Shown here piece after piece: positions 7,356 through 16,045 of a DNA stretch of 64,000 bases. How positions within the stretch are numbered: the stretch's first letter is position 1; each line of letters starts with the position of its first letter. Position numbers and translations under genes: made by a program. Location: positions 124,001-188,000 of the forward strand of contig NZ_JAHKQA010000047.1 in assembly GCF_018860705.1 (NCBI RefSeq), written 5' to 3'. Below the pieces are notes generated by a model. That model searched no databases. It worked only from the letters and a program-made list of their open reading frames with translations, and was not told the DNA's origin. Source of the stretch: Citreicella sp. C3M06. Its GTDB lineage: Bacteria > Pseudomonadota > Alphaproteobacteria > Rhodobacterales > Rhodobacteraceae.

Positions 7356-9239
7356 ATGACTGCGTTGCGCGATATGATCACCCCTGCCCGGGTGCTGGCC
7401 GTTGTGGCCTTTGCCTTTGGCGCCTACCACCTGCTGATCGTGTCCGGCCTGATTTCCATGTCGACGATGGAGATGCGGCTGACCCACCTGATGCTTGCGC
7501 TGACGTTGTTGTTTGCCCGCACACCGGCAACTTCGGCGGTGGATCGCAGCCGGGTGTCTCTGGCTTTTGACGGCGTGTTGATCCTGTCGGGCATCATCGC
7601 CAGCGTGTGGCTGTTGTCGCGCTGGAAGGCGATTGCCTTCAGCGGTGGCATGACCAACACGCAGGATTACTGGGCCGGGCTGGTCATCGTTGCGCTGGTG
7701 TTCGAGGCCGCGCGGCGCGGCATCGGCAGCATCCTTGCTGGCATCACGCTGGTGTTCTTTGTCTACCCGTTCCTCAGCCCCTACCTGCCGGGCGTGCTGA
7801 ATGGGCGCGGCTATGGGCTGGAACGGGTGGTGACCTTTCTGACCACCGACACCCAAGGCATCTATGGCATTCCGATCGGCGTGGCGGCGACTTATATCAT
7901 CACCTTCACCATCTTTGGCGCGCTGTTGTCGCGGCTGGGCGCGGGGGAATTTTTCTTTGAAATCTCGTTCCGCCTGACCCATGGCATGCGGGCGGCCTCG
8001 GCCAAATCGGCGGTGCTGTTTTCGGCGCTAATCGGCATGGTGTCGGGCTCGGCGGCGGGCAATGTCGCGGTGACCGGCACGCTGACCATTCCGCTGATGA
8101 AACGCGAAGGCTACGCCCCGCACCAGGCCGCCGCGGTCGAGGCGGTTGCCTCCACCGGCGGGCAGATCATGCCCCCGGTGATGGGCGCCGCTGCCTTCAT
8201 CATGGCCGAGGTGGTCGGGGTGAGCTACACCGAGATCATGAAGACCGGCCTGCTGCCGGCGCTGCTGTTCTTTGGCACCGCCTTTGCGGTGGTGCATCTG
8301 CGCGCGGTGCGCAGCGGCATCGCGCCGGTGACAACCCCCACCACCGATCCGCGCAGCACGGCGCGAGTGTTGTGGGACGGGATGCCGTTCATCATCGCCT
8401 TTGCGCTGCTGCTGGGCATGATGCTGATGGGCTATTCGCCGTTCAAGGCATCGCTCTGGGCGATGGGGGCGATGATCCTCTCCACGGTGATCTGGAACCG
8501 CAAGATCGACACCGACCTGCTGCGCAAGATCAGCGGCGCGGTGACCGAAGGCGCGCAGGGCGTGGTGACGATTTCCGCCGCCTGCGCCGCTGCGGGCATC
8601 ATCGCCGGGGTGCTCGGGCTGTCGGGCCTTGGATCGAAGATCGCGGTGCTGATCGACATGGGCTCGGGCGGCAGCTTGCTGATCGCGCTGGTGCTGACCA
8701 TGTTCGTATCGATCATCCTTGGCATGGGCCTGCCGACAACGGCGGCCTACCTGATCCTTGCCACCGTGGTTGCCCCGGCGCTGGTCAAGATGGGGGTGCC
8801 GGTGCTGACCGCGCATTTCTTCGTCTTCTACTTCGGCTGCATTTCCACGATCACCCCACCGGTGGCGCTGGCCGCCTATGTGGCGGGAGGCATCGCCAAG
8901 GCCGACATCAACAAATGCGGCTGGACCGCCGCCGCCTATGCCGCGCCAAGCTTCCTGCTGCCCTTTGCCTTTTGCTACGGCCCCGGCCTGCTGCTTCAGG
9001 GCGGCTGGTTCGAGAACATCGAAGCCATCGTCACCGGTATTCTGGGCGTGTTCGCCATCGCCGTCGCGGTGATCGGGGTGCTGGGCCACCGGCTGAACGC
9101 GCTGGGGCGCGGCGCGGCGGCGCTCGCCGGGTTGCTGCTGCTGTTTCAGGACCTGCTGAGCGCCGCGCTCGGGCTTGCCCTGCTGCTTGGGCTCTATGCC
9201 ATCACCGAATTGCGTGCCCGCAAGGGCCAACTGATCTGA
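7356..9239 (+). CDS. TRAP transporter permease, fused DctQ-DctM type (TAXI system)
   Basis: A 627-residue polytopic membrane protein. The N-terminal four-helix region (about residues 15-120) corresponds to the small DctQ subunit, and the rest to the large DctM subunit, as is usual for TAXI-type systems. Family blocks include GMVSGSAAGNVAVTGTLTIP, STGGQIMPPVMGAAAFIMAE and LGMGLPTTAAY. The start at 7356 was chosen because it follows AGAAAGGA; an upstream extension would read through the hairpin and into the binding-protein gene. It forms the Na+- or H+-coupled transport channel for the ligand of the preceding TAXI protein. Confidence 0.93.
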   Translation: MTALRDMITPARVLAVVAFAFGAYHLLIVSGLISMSTMEMRLTHLMLALTLLFARTPATSAVDRSRVSLAFDGVLILSGIIASVWLLSRWKAIAFSGGMTNTQDYWAGLVIVALVFEAARRGIGSILAGITLVFFVYPFLSPYLPGVLNGRGYGLERVVTFLTTDTQGIYGIPIGVAATYIITFTIFGALLSRLGAGEFFFEISFRLTHGMRAASAKSAVLFSALIGMVSGSAAGNVAVTGTLTIPLMKREGYAPHQAAAVEAVASTGGQIMPPVMGAAAFIMAEVVGVSYTEIMKTGLLPALLFFGTAFAVVHLRAVRSGIAPVTTPTTDPRSTARVLWDGMPFIIAFALLLGMMLMGYSPFKASLWAMGAMILSTVIWNRKIDTDLLRKISGAVTEGAQGVVTISAACAAAGIIAGVLGLSGLGSKIAVLIDMGSGGSLLIALVLTMFVSIILGMGLPTTAAYLILATVVAPALVKMGVPVLTAHFFVFYFGCISTITPPVALAAYVAGGIAKADINKCGWTAAAYAAPSFLLPFAFCYGPGLLLQGGWFENIEAIVTGILGVFAIAVAVIGVLGHRLNALGRGAAALAGLLLLFQDLLSAALGLALLLGLYAITELRARKGQLI

Positions 9240-9252
9240 AAGGACACCTCTC

Positions 9253-9846
9253 ATGAACATGACCGAATTCCGCCGCGTGGTCACGGGCCACGACGCCACC
9301 GGCAAAGCCATCATCGAAAGCGATCAGACCGCCAGCCAGTTCCTTGAACGGCCCAACCGGCCCGGTGTGCGGCTGACCAATTTCTGGATCTCGGATGGCA
9401 CGCCGGCCGAATATGACGGCGCCACCGAAACCTGCACCGGTGATTTCACCCTGCACCCGCCCGCCATGGGCAGCGTGTTCCGCTGCGTCGAATTCCAGCC
9501 CGAAGACCCCGAGGTGATGGCCAAGCTTGACGGCCCCAGCGCTTTCGCCGAAATGGGGGCTGCCGCGAATATCGTGCAAAACGCCCGCCACCCGTTCATG
9601 CATCGCACCAACAGTGTCGATTATGCCATGGTGATCACTGGGGAAATCTGGATGCTGATGGATGATCCGGCGGATGATGTGCTGCTCAAGGCGGGCGATA
9701 TCTGCGTGCAGCGCGGCACCAATCATGCCTGGTCGAACAAGGGGACGGAAACCTGTATCATCATGTTCGTGTTGAACGATGGCGTGACGACGCGCGCGGC
9801 GACGGGCGATGCGCGGGTTGGCATCCCTGCCCGCCCCGCACCGTGA
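9253..9846 (+). CDS. Cupin-domain protein
   Basis: A 197-residue protein whose C-terminal half is a single conserved cupin barrel: VDYAMVITGEIWMLMDD (cupin motif 1 region, with Glu but no clear HxH), and GDICVQRGTNHAWSNKG (motif 2 with Gly, His and Trp). It resembles small cupins that accompany aromatic or hydroxy-acid catabolic genes. It follows the TAXI permease by 13 nt and precedes a GntR regulator. The incomplete histidine set in motif 1 makes a dioxygenase role uncertain; binding, isomerase or storage roles are equally possible. AAAGGA precedes the start. Confidence 0.8.
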   Translation: MNMTEFRRVVTGHDATGKAIIESDQTASQFLERPNRPGVRLTNFWISDGTPAEYDGATETCTGDFTLHPPAMGSVFRCVEFQPEDPEVMAKLDGPSAFAEMGAAANIVQNARHPFMHRTNSVDYAMVITGEIWMLMDDPADDVLLKAGDICVQRGTNHAWSNKGTETCIIMFVLNDGVTTRAATGDARVGIPARPAP

Positions 9847-9889
9847 GCGCGCCCTGTCGGCCCGCGGGGGCCAAGGTTAAGAGGACGGT

Positions 9890-10576
9890 ATGAGTATTCA
9901 GGATTTCGATGTCGGGGCAGACCCGGTGGCCCCGACATCGGCCACGCAATCGACCTATCAGGCCATCCGGCGCATGATCATCACCGGCGCGCTTGCGCCG
10001 GGCGAAAAGCTCAAGATCGAAACCCTCAAAGAGCGCATTCAGGTCGGCGCTTCGCCGATCCGCGAGGCACTGACCTTGCTGGTGGCCGACAAGCTGGTCG
10101 AACGCATCGACCAGCGCGGGTTTCGCGCCTCGCCCGTCAGTCAGGACAATTTCGCCGAGATCCTGCGCCTGCGCTGCGCTTTGGAAGACATGGCCCTGCG
10201 CGAATCCATCGAAGCCGGGGACGAGGCATGGGAAGAAGCGCTGGTGCTGGCCCATCACCGCATGGCGCGGGTCGGGGGCGCGGATGTGGCGATCTTCGAA
10301 GAGGCGCATAAGACCTTTCACATGGCGCTGCTGGCGCGCTGTTCCTCGCCGATCCTGCTGGGCTATTGCAGCCAGCTCTATGATCTGAACGTGCGCTATC
10401 GCTACCTTGCGGGGCGCTCGCGCCATTACGGCACCCGCGACGTGCCCGCCGAACACCGCGACATCCTTGCGGCGGCGGTGGCGCGCGACGTCGATCTGGC
10501 CTCGACCCGGTTGCTGCACCACTACCAGCAGACCGGCATGTTCCTACGCGAAACGCCCGATCTGCCAGAGGGTTAG
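9890..10576 (+). CDS. GntR-family (FCD subfamily) transcriptional regulator
   Basis: A 228-residue regulator. An N-terminal winged helix (about residues 25-90: YQAIRRMIITGALAPGEKLK, then LKERIQVGASPIREALTLL) is followed by an all-helical FCD ligand-binding domain (RLRCALEDMALRESIE, FHMALLARC, EHRDILAAAVARD), where His/Asp residues usually bind a metal and a small carboxylate. It lies 43 nt downstream of the cupin gene on the same strand, so it most likely regulates the TAXI-cupin operon. No operator could be assigned with confidence upstream of 6353. Confidence 0.9.
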   Translation: MSIQDFDVGADPVAPTSATQSTYQAIRRMIITGALAPGEKLKIETLKERIQVGASPIREALTLLVADKLVERIDQRGFRASPVSQDNFAEILRLRCALEDMALRESIEAGDEAWEEALVLAHHRMARVGGADVAIFEEAHKTFHMALLARCSSPILLGYCSQLYDLNVRYRYLAGRSRHYGTRDVPAEHRDILAAAVARDVDLASTRLLHHYQQTGMFLRETPDLPEG

Positions 10577-10586
10577 ACGGCTTAGT

Positions 10587-11618
10587 TTAGTCTGCCGGCG
10601 GCGGCGGCGGCGCGGGGCGATCGCCATTGGCGCCCGGAGGCGGGCCGCGGCGGGCGTCAAGCGAGGCATTGCAGGTGCCGCCTTCTTCCAGCGTGCAGCC
10701 GACCTCGGCCACATGGCAGCCAAGGATGGCGTTGCTGCCCGGCGCACCGGCGTAATAGTGATAACCGACGCCGTCGATCATGATGCCGTTGCAGGCGTCA
10801 AGCTCGTCATCGATGCCCTCGATATGGCCCATGATCGGAAACCCGTCCATCGCGATGCCGATCTGCGTGCCGTGATTTTTCAGCGCGGTGGTGCTTGCGG
10901 GGGGCGTGTTCAGGCAATCGGTCACGGCATGGTAGTGATAGCCGACATGGGTGTTCACATGGCCGCCGCAATCGTCGAAGGGCGCGATTGTATGGGCCGA
11001 CGTGATCGCCTCCAGCGGGGCCGGCCCGTCAAGGCGCACGCCGTTATAGGCCACCCCTGCGCCGCCGCGCGTGCTGTCCGCCGGCTCGTCTAGCATCACC
11101 GGGCGCAGCGGGATCACATAGGTGACCGAGGCCTCCTCGGGCAGGTATTCCGGCAGGCACTGGACGCAGTAATTGTTATAGGCCTCGTCGACATCGGGGC
11201 GGGCCGCGGCCTCGCAGGCCTCAAGCGTGCCGGTGTAGCGCACATCGCCGGTGGCCTCGTCATAAAGCTTCCACTCGGTGTCGCCGTAGATCTCGGCGAG
11301 ACGGGTGATAAACGCGCCATCCACGTCATTGGCCTCGCCATCGACGATCCAGATACCGCCCGCCTCGGCGCCATCCGCGATATTGGTCGGGCACCATGGG
11401 CCGGGGGTGTAATCCTGCGGATCCGGCTTGACGGTGATGGAAAAGCAGGTGGTTTCGGTGCCGCCCGACAGCGTGCAATCGACCAGTTCAGGCCCCGACA
11501 CGACGTTGGCATCGGCAAAGAACGCCGCGACATGGGCCAGCGGATCGTCATGGGCCGCAGCGGGAAGGGCCGCCACGGCGGCGATCAGCGTGGCAGCGGC
11601 GCGGTTTGGTCGAATCAT
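10587..11618 (-). CDS. Secreted YHYH-domain protein
   Basis: A 343-residue exported protein: signal peptide RAAATLIAAVAALPAAA at the N-terminus, several paired cysteines, and the YHYH signature HVGYHYHAVTDC with the downstream IAMDGFPIMGHIEG and GYHYYAGAPGSNAILGCH elements. YHYH proteins are a poorly characterised extracytoplasmic family; the histidine/cysteine pattern suggests metal or redox chemistry, but no activity can be assigned. The C-terminus is low-complexity Pro/Gly-rich (residues about 320-343). It is divergent from the MarR gene starting 62 nt away and converges on the GntR gene, so it is probably a single-gene unit possibly controlled by MarR. Confidence 0.82.
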   Translation of the reverse strand: MIRPNRAAATLIAAVAALPAAAHDDPLAHVAAFFADANVVSGPELVDCTLSGGTETTCFSITVKPDPQDYTPGPWCPTNIADGAEAGGIWIVDGEANDVDGAFITRLAEIYGDTEWKLYDEATGDVRYTGTLEACEAAARPDVDEAYNNYCVQCLPEYLPEEASVTYVIPLRPVMLDEPADSTRGGAGVAYNGVRLDGPAPLEAITSAHTIAPFDDCGGHVNTHVGYHYHAVTDCLNTPPASTTALKNHGTQIGIAMDGFPIMGHIEGIDDELDACNGIMIDGVGYHYYAGAPGSNAILGCHVAEVGCTLEEGGTCNASLDARRGPPPGANGDRPAPPPPPAD

Positions 11619-11644
11619 CGGATCATGGCTCCGTTATGGAAGGA

Positions 11645-11673
11645 TTGTCGCCTTTTGCTTAGTATGCTATCTA
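11645..11673 (+). promoter_or_regulatory. Candidate promoter of the marR gene, possibly leaderless
   Basis: TTGTCG (11645-11650), a 17-nt spacer and TATCTA (11668-11673) form a plausible sigma70-type promoter. Only 7 nt separate the -10 element from the ATG at 11681, and no Shine-Dalgarno sequence is visible, so transcription would begin at or next to the start codon. It sits in the shared 62-bp divergent region with the YHYH gene. Confidence 0.35.
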
Positions 11674-11680
11674 TATCAGA

Positions 11681-12139
11681 ATGAACAGCCGACGCTACCT
11701 TTTTCATCTTCTGCTGCATTCCGCCGATCTGATCGAGGCAGAGCTTGCCGCGCGGCTGCATCCCCTTGGGCTGCGTCCGCGTCAGGCGCTGGTGATCGAT
11801 GGGCTGGCCCGCATGGGCACGGTGTCGCAGGCGCGGCTGGCGCGGGAATTCACCGTGACGCAGGCCAGCATGAGCACGATGACCGCGCGGCTGATCTCGG
11901 GGGGGTACATCCTGCGCCGCCCTGATCCCGAAGACGCGCGCGGCAATCTGCTGAGCCTGAGCGACAAGGGCTGTGCGCTGCTTTCGCAAATCCATCAGGT
12001 CTGGGCCGAGATCGACGCGCTTGGCGCGCAAACCCTTGGGGCCGAACGTTACGGCGCCCTGATGCACGGCGCCGGGGCGCTGCGCGACGGGCTTGGCGGG
12101 GTGGGTCCGGGCGACAAGGCCGCGCCGCCCGAACCGTGA
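11681..12139 (+). CDS. MarR-family transcriptional regulator
   Basis: A 152-residue protein with the MarR winged helix: LRPRQALVIDGLARMGTVSQ (helices 2-3), ARLAREFTVTQASMSTMTAR (recognition helix region), and LRRPDPEDARGNLLSLSDKG (the wing with the conserved D-x-R). Such regulators usually repress adjacent catabolic or efflux genes and release DNA on binding phenolic ligands. It is divergent from the YHYH gene and convergent with the dioxygenase gene, 4 nt away. It may control the aromatic-type cluster at 12.1-17.6 kb. The tail after residue 140 is disordered. Confidence 0.9.
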   Translation: MNSRRYLFHLLLHSADLIEAELAARLHPLGLRPRQALVIDGLARMGTVSQARLAREFTVTQASMSTMTARLISGGYILRRPDPEDARGNLLSLSDKGCALLSQIHQVWAEIDALGAQTLGAERYGALMHGAGALRDGLGGVGPGDKAAPPEP

Positions 12140-12143
12140 CGCC

Positions 12144-13010
12144 CTAGCGCGCCACCAGTTTGAAATCGAAATCCACCCGCGACCACGCGTCATCGACCTT
12201 GCCCGACAGGGCGAAGCCTTCGGGAAAGCTTCCCGCCGGTTGCGGCGCGTAATGCATCACCAGATCTTCGCGCACGCCAAACACCGTATCCTGATCAAGA
12301 TAGGGATCATCGGCGGGGAACACCTCGGTCACCAGATCGCGAAAGCCGGGCGCCTTGATGATGAAATGCAGGTGCGAAGGCCGCCACGGATGGCGCCCCG
12401 CCGCGTCGAGGATCTGGCCCACCGGGCCATCGGTCGGCACGGTGTATTCGACCGGGCGCACCGTGGTGAAGGCGTAATAGCCATCTTCATCGGTGGTCAT
12501 CAGCCCGTGAAACGACATGATGTCCTGATCCGGGTCCTGGCTGGAATATAGCCCGTTGGGCGCGGTCTGCCAGATATCCAGCTGCGCGTGCGGGATCGGT
12601 TTACCGTTCAGGTCGCGCACATGGCCCTGCACCAGCACCACCTCGCCGGGGAAATCGGCGCGCAGGTCGGCGCCAAGCGCCATCGGCGGCGCATCTGACA
12701 CATGGAACGGCCCCAGCACGCTGGAACTGGTGGCGCCGGGGTGCGAATTGATCATGTCGACCAGCGACGACAGCCCCAGCACATCCGACATCAGCACGAA
12801 TTCGTTGCGCTCGGGCGTGGTGATCTGCCCGGCCCATTCCATCGCCTTCAGCCCGGCGCGCCATTCGTCATGGGTCAGCCCGACCTCTTTGGTGAAGGCG
12901 TGCAGATGGCGGGCCAGCGCGCCCATGATCTCGGCAAAGCGCGGATCGGTGTCGGGGCCGAAATAGCCGGTGAAGACCTCGGTGATATTGTCGGGTGTTA
13001 CGTTGCGCAT
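12144..13010 (-). CDS. Intradiol ring-cleavage dioxygenase, hydroxyquinol 1,2-dioxygenase-like
   Basis: A 288-residue non-haem Fe(III) dioxygenase. It has the N-terminal helical dimerisation domain of catechol/hydroxyquinol dioxygenases (about residues 1-95), the SSVLGPFHV linker, and the beta-sandwich catalytic core. The four iron ligands are visible with family spacing: Tyr155 (NGLYS), Tyr189 (VEYTVP), His213 and His215 (PSHLHF). The family opens catechol-type rings between the two hydroxyls; hydroxyquinol would give maleylacetate. No maleylacetate reductase is seen nearby. It is the last gene of a minus-strand operon (FAH, nitroreductase, dctPQM, dioxygenase), 9 nt after dctM. Specificity for hydroxyquinol over catechol is inferred from overall resemblance. 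Confidence 0.88.
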   Translation of the reverse strand: MRNVTPDNITEVFTGYFGPDTDPRFAEIMGALARHLHAFTKEVGLTHDEWRAGLKAMEWAGQITTPERNEFVLMSDVLGLSSLVDMINSHPGATSSSVLGPFHVSDAPPMALGADLRADFPGEVVLVQGHVRDLNGKPIPHAQLDIWQTAPNGLYSSQDPDQDIMSFHGLMTTDEDGYYAFTTVRPVEYTVPTDGPVGQILDAAGRHPWRPSHLHFIIKAPGFRDLVTEVFPADDPYLDQDTVFGVREDLVMHYAPQPAGSFPEGFALSGKVDDAWSRVDFDFKLVAR

Positions 13011-13019
13011 GTCAGCTCC

Positions 13020-14324
13020 TTACAGAAGGGCAAGGGAAAGAGAGGGAAAGGCGATCAGCAGCGCCAGCACCAGCAGCATCACCCCCGCAAAGGGCAGCGC
13101 GCCCATGAACACGTCCTTGAGCGTGATGCGCGGGTCATCCAGCGTCGCCTTGATGACGAAGCAGGAAATCCCCAAAGGCGGTGTCAGCAGGCCGATTTCA
13201 GCCCCGATGACGGTGATGATGCCAAACCACACAAGGCTAAGGCCCATGGGTTCGATCAGCGGCAGGAACAGCGGCACCACGATCAGGATGATCGACGAGG
13301 TGTCGAGGATGGTGCCCAGAAACAGCATCAGGATCACATAGAACACCATGATCAGCACGAAGCTGAAATCGCTGGCGGCAAGGATCGCCTCAAGCTCGCG
13401 GGGCAAACCGGCAAGACCCAGCATCCGGCTGTAGATCGACGCGGCGGTGATCAGGAACAGGATCGCGGCGGTGATATGGCCGGTTTCGATCAGCGTCTCC
13501 CAGAGGTTGCGCCACGACATGGTCCGGCGCACCGCCGCGATGATCAGCCCCAGCGCCGCGCCCGCCGCCCCCGCCTCGACCGGGGTCATCCAGCCCAAGT
13601 AGATGCCGCCGATCACCGTGACGATCAGCAACAGCATCGGCAAGGTGCGGCTGGTGACCTCGCGCCACGGCATCGGCTCGTAATCATCCGCCGGGCGCCC
13701 GCCAACAAAGCCCGGCGTAAAGCGGCCCATCAGCCAGATCGCGCCGATATAGGCCACGGTCAGCATCAGGCCGGGGATGACACCGGCGATGAACATCTCG
13801 CCCACCGATTGCTCGGCGACAAAAGAATAGATGATCAGCATCGCCGAGGGCGGGATGATCATCCCCAGCACCGACGAGCCCGCCACGACCCCCACCGCAA
13901 AGCGCGGGTTGTAATCGTATTTCTGCATTTCGGGGACGGCGACCTTGGCAAACACCGAGGCCGAGGCGATGGAGCTTCCGGTGACGGCGGCAAAGGCGGC
14001 GTTGGCCCCCACCGTGGCCATGCCGATGCCGCCCTTTACCCGCCGAAATCCCGATGACATGACGGCATAGATATCCGTCCCAAGCCCCGCCTTGGACACC
14101 ACCAGCCCCATGAAGCTGAACAGCGGGATCGTGGCAAAGGGGTATTCCATCGCGCTTTCGCCGATGGTGATCTTCAGCAGGTTCATCGCCAGCGTGAAGT
14201 TGTCGCGCATCAGCCAGATCGAGACAAACGATACGGCGGTCAGCGCGATAGGGATATAGACGCCCAGATAGATCAGCAGCACGATGGCTCCGACCGAGAT
14301 GGCGCCGACTTCGATGGGGGTCAA
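13020..14324 (-). CDS. TRAP transporter large permease DctM (12-16 kb system)
   Basis: About 434 residues with 11-12 membrane segments. DctM hallmarks are clear: VTGSSIASASVFAKVAVPEM, AGSSVLGMIIPPSAMLIIYS and TPPLGISCFVIK. The start is taken as TTG at 14324 because it overlaps the dctQ stop (TTGA) and begins the first hydrophobic segment (TPIEVGAISVGAIVLLI); an in-frame ATG further upstream would need a long hydrophilic extension inside dctQ. It works with the DctQ and DctP genes upstream as a secondary importer, probably for an aromatic or aliphatic acid given the dioxygenase that follows. Confidence 0.92.
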   Translation of the reverse strand: MTPIEVGAISVGAIVLLIYLGVYIPIALTAVSFVSIWLMRDNFTLAMNLLKITIGESAMEYPFATIPLFSFMGLVVSKAGLGTDIYAVMSSGFRRVKGGIGMATVGANAAFAAVTGSSIASASVFAKVAVPEMQKYDYNPRFAVGVVAGSSVLGMIIPPSAMLIIYSFVAEQSVGEMFIAGVIPGLMLTVAYIGAIWLMGRFTPGFVGGRPADDYEPMPWREVTSRTLPMLLLIVTVIGGIYLGWMTPVEAGAAGAALGLIIAAVRRTMSWRNLWETLIETGHITAAILFLITAASIYSRMLGLAGLPRELEAILAASDFSFVLIMVFYVILMLFLGTILDTSSIILIVVPLFLPLIEPMGLSLVWFGIITVIGAEIGLLTPPLGISCFVIKATLDDPRITLKDVFMGALPFAGVMLLVLALLIAFPSLSLALL

Positions 14325-14881
14325 GGCTCTTGCTCCGGTCCGGGTCTGAGGGTTTTGAGGGCGAAGATGATCGCGCACAGGGCCGTGCTGGCCAGAACGG
14401 TCAGCTTGATCGGCCACCACGGGGCGGTGAACACGCCCGGAATGCCGAAGTAATCCTGCGAATGCCACATCTCGATGAACAGCGGAAAGGACGCGATGGC
14501 GAGCAGCGCCATGATGGCAAAGGACAACAGGTCGATCAGCCGTTGCAGCAGGCTTGCGGCGCGCGGGGCGCGGATGGCCAGCATCCCCAGAAACCCGTCA
14601 GAGCGGGTCAGCCGCCCGGCCCGGATCACGTCGGGCAGTTGCAGGAACACGATCAGCACCATGGCGAATTGCACCAGCTCGATGGTGCCATGCAGCGGAC
14701 GGCTGGCCAGCGTGCGCGCCAGCATGTCGTAATTCACCACCACCACCAGCGCGAGCACCATCAGCGTGCCCGTCGCGTTCGCCCCCAGCGCCGTGCCGCG
14801 CACCAGCGTTGACAGCGCGCCGTGCAGCCGCCGGTAGCCTTTCGCTACCGGCGCGCCGCCTTGATCAGGGGCGCCTGTCAC
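14321..14881 (-). CDS. TRAP transporter small permease DctQ (12-16 kb system)
   Basis: A 186-residue membrane protein with four predicted helices; residues 60-115 carry the DctQ-type pattern (YDMLARTLASRPLHGTIELV followed by QFAMVLIVFLQL). It overlaps dctP upstream by 4 nt (ATGA) and dctM downstream by 4 nt (TTGA), so all three subunits are translationally coupled. There is no hairpin between dctP and dctQ here, unlike other TRAP operons in this window. Confidence 0.88.
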   Translation of the reverse strand: MTGAPDQGGAPVAKGYRRLHGALSTLVRGTALGANATGTLMVLALVVVVNYDMLARTLASRPLHGTIELVQFAMVLIVFLQLPDVIRAGRLTRSDGFLGMLAIRAPRAASLLQRLIDLLSFAIMALLAIASFPLFIEMWHSQDYFGIPGVFTAPWWPIKLTVLASTALCAIIFALKTLRPGPEQEP

Positions 14882-15945
14882 TGCCCGAGGCCTGCCGTCC
14901 AGTCGCGCAGCGGTGCATCATCGCCGCTGAGCTTTTCAAGATAGGTCGCCAGCATCGCCGATCCGGGTTGCCCGTCGGCATCCAGATCCGCCGCCCATTC
15001 CGCCGCGATGTCGGGCAGCGATGCCGCCCATGCGCCGCGTTGCTCGGCGCTCATCGGCACGATTTCTCCGCCAGCATCGGTATAGGCCGCGCGGGCTTCG
15101 GCGGCGCGGTCCATCGCCACTTCGGCGACGTGATCGCGGTAGGCGGCGGCGCTTTCGCGGATCGCGGTCTGAACCTCTTCGGGCAGGGCGTTCCAGAAAT
15201 CCTTGTTGGCGGACAGGGTCTTGGTGTTCACCGCGCCCAGATCGGCGGCCAGCATGAACGGCCCCACCTCGGAGATCTTGAAGGTTGCCGCCGCCTCGGG
15301 CCAGAGCATCGCATGTTCGACCATCCCGGTTTGCAGCATGTTGTAGAAATCGGTCAGCCCGCCGCGCACGCCGGCGGCGCCGGGGATGCCCTCGACGTAG
15401 CGCAGGTTCATGCCCGCGCCCGCGATTTTGGCACCTTCGAGATCGGACAGCGTTTCGACCCTTTGCGACGAGAACAGCTGATAGGTGTCCAGCACCACGC
15501 CGGTGGTCAGGTAGACTTGGTTCTGCGCGTCGAATTCCGCCTGCATGGTGGGGAATTCCTGCGCGATCTCATCCACCGCCTTGGCCACGAGGCGGGCATC
15601 GGACGAGACAAAGGGCGTCACCGCCGAAATCGCCTGACTGGGCAGTTTCGAGCTGTGGAAGATCGTGGTGACGATGCCGATATCGCCAAGGCCCAGCTGA
15701 AGCCCTTCGAGCACGCCGCCCGGCTTGACCACGGTGCCGCCGTAGCTTTCGCGCCAGTCGATGCTGTAATTGCCGGTTTGCGCAAGGCGCTTGTCGACCT
15801 CTGGAATGAAATATTCGGTCAGCTCCTGCACCCACATGGCGCGCGCCGGGTAGCCATCGATCACGTTGATGGTGATGGAATCCTGCGCGAGCGCGGGCGC
15901 AGCCGCCCCCGCAAACAGCAGGGCTGTCACAGTCATGAAACGCAT
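14878..15945 (-). CDS. TRAP transporter solute-binding protein DctP (12-16 kb system)
   Basis: A 355-residue periplasmic binding protein with a clean Sec signal (MRFMTVTALLFAGAAAPALA, cleavage before QDS). DctP features include LEGLQLGLGDIGIVTTIFHS, the LSDLEGAKIAGAGMN segment, where family members carry the carboxylate-binding Arg further on, and NALPEEVQTAIRESA near the C-terminus. A GGGAGGAGGAA ribosome site lies just upstream, consistent with high expression. A perfect 14-bp hairpin separates it from the nitroreductase gene. The ligand is unknown; the operon context suggests an acid that feeds the dioxygenase, FAH and nitroreductase steps. Confidence 0.92.
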   Translation of the reverse strand: MRFMTVTALLFAGAAAPALAQDSITINVIDGYPARAMWVQELTEYFIPEVDKRLAQTGNYSIDWRESYGGTVVKPGGVLEGLQLGLGDIGIVTTIFHSSKLPSQAISAVTPFVSSDARLVAKAVDEIAQEFPTMQAEFDAQNQVYLTTGVVLDTYQLFSSQRVETLSDLEGAKIAGAGMNLRYVEGIPGAAGVRGGLTDFYNMLQTGMVEHAMLWPEAAATFKISEVGPFMLAADLGAVNTKTLSANKDFWNALPEEVQTAIRESAAAYRDHVAEVAMDRAAEARAAYTDAGGEIVPMSAEQRGAWAASLPDIAAEWAADLDADGQPGSAMLATYLEKLSGDDAPLRDWTAGLGQ

Positions 15946-16001
15946 TTGGGGTTCCTCCTCCCGTATGGTTCAAAGTGCCGGATCTGCTCCGGCGGTCAGT
16001 G

Positions 16002-16037
16002 CGATGCGGGCGCGGCTCCTCTTCCGCGCCCGCATCG
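16002..16037 (-). terminator. Perfect 14-bp hairpin between the nitroreductase and dctP genes
   Basis: CGATGCGGGCGCGG (16002-16015) pairs perfectly with CCGCGCCCGCATCG (16024-16037) around an 8-nt loop. On the minus strand it lies after the nitroreductase stop and about 55 nt before dctP. No U-tract follows, so it may be a processing or stabilising element rather than a full intrinsic terminator. Confidence 0.6.
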
Positions 16038-16045
16038 ATGGTTTG

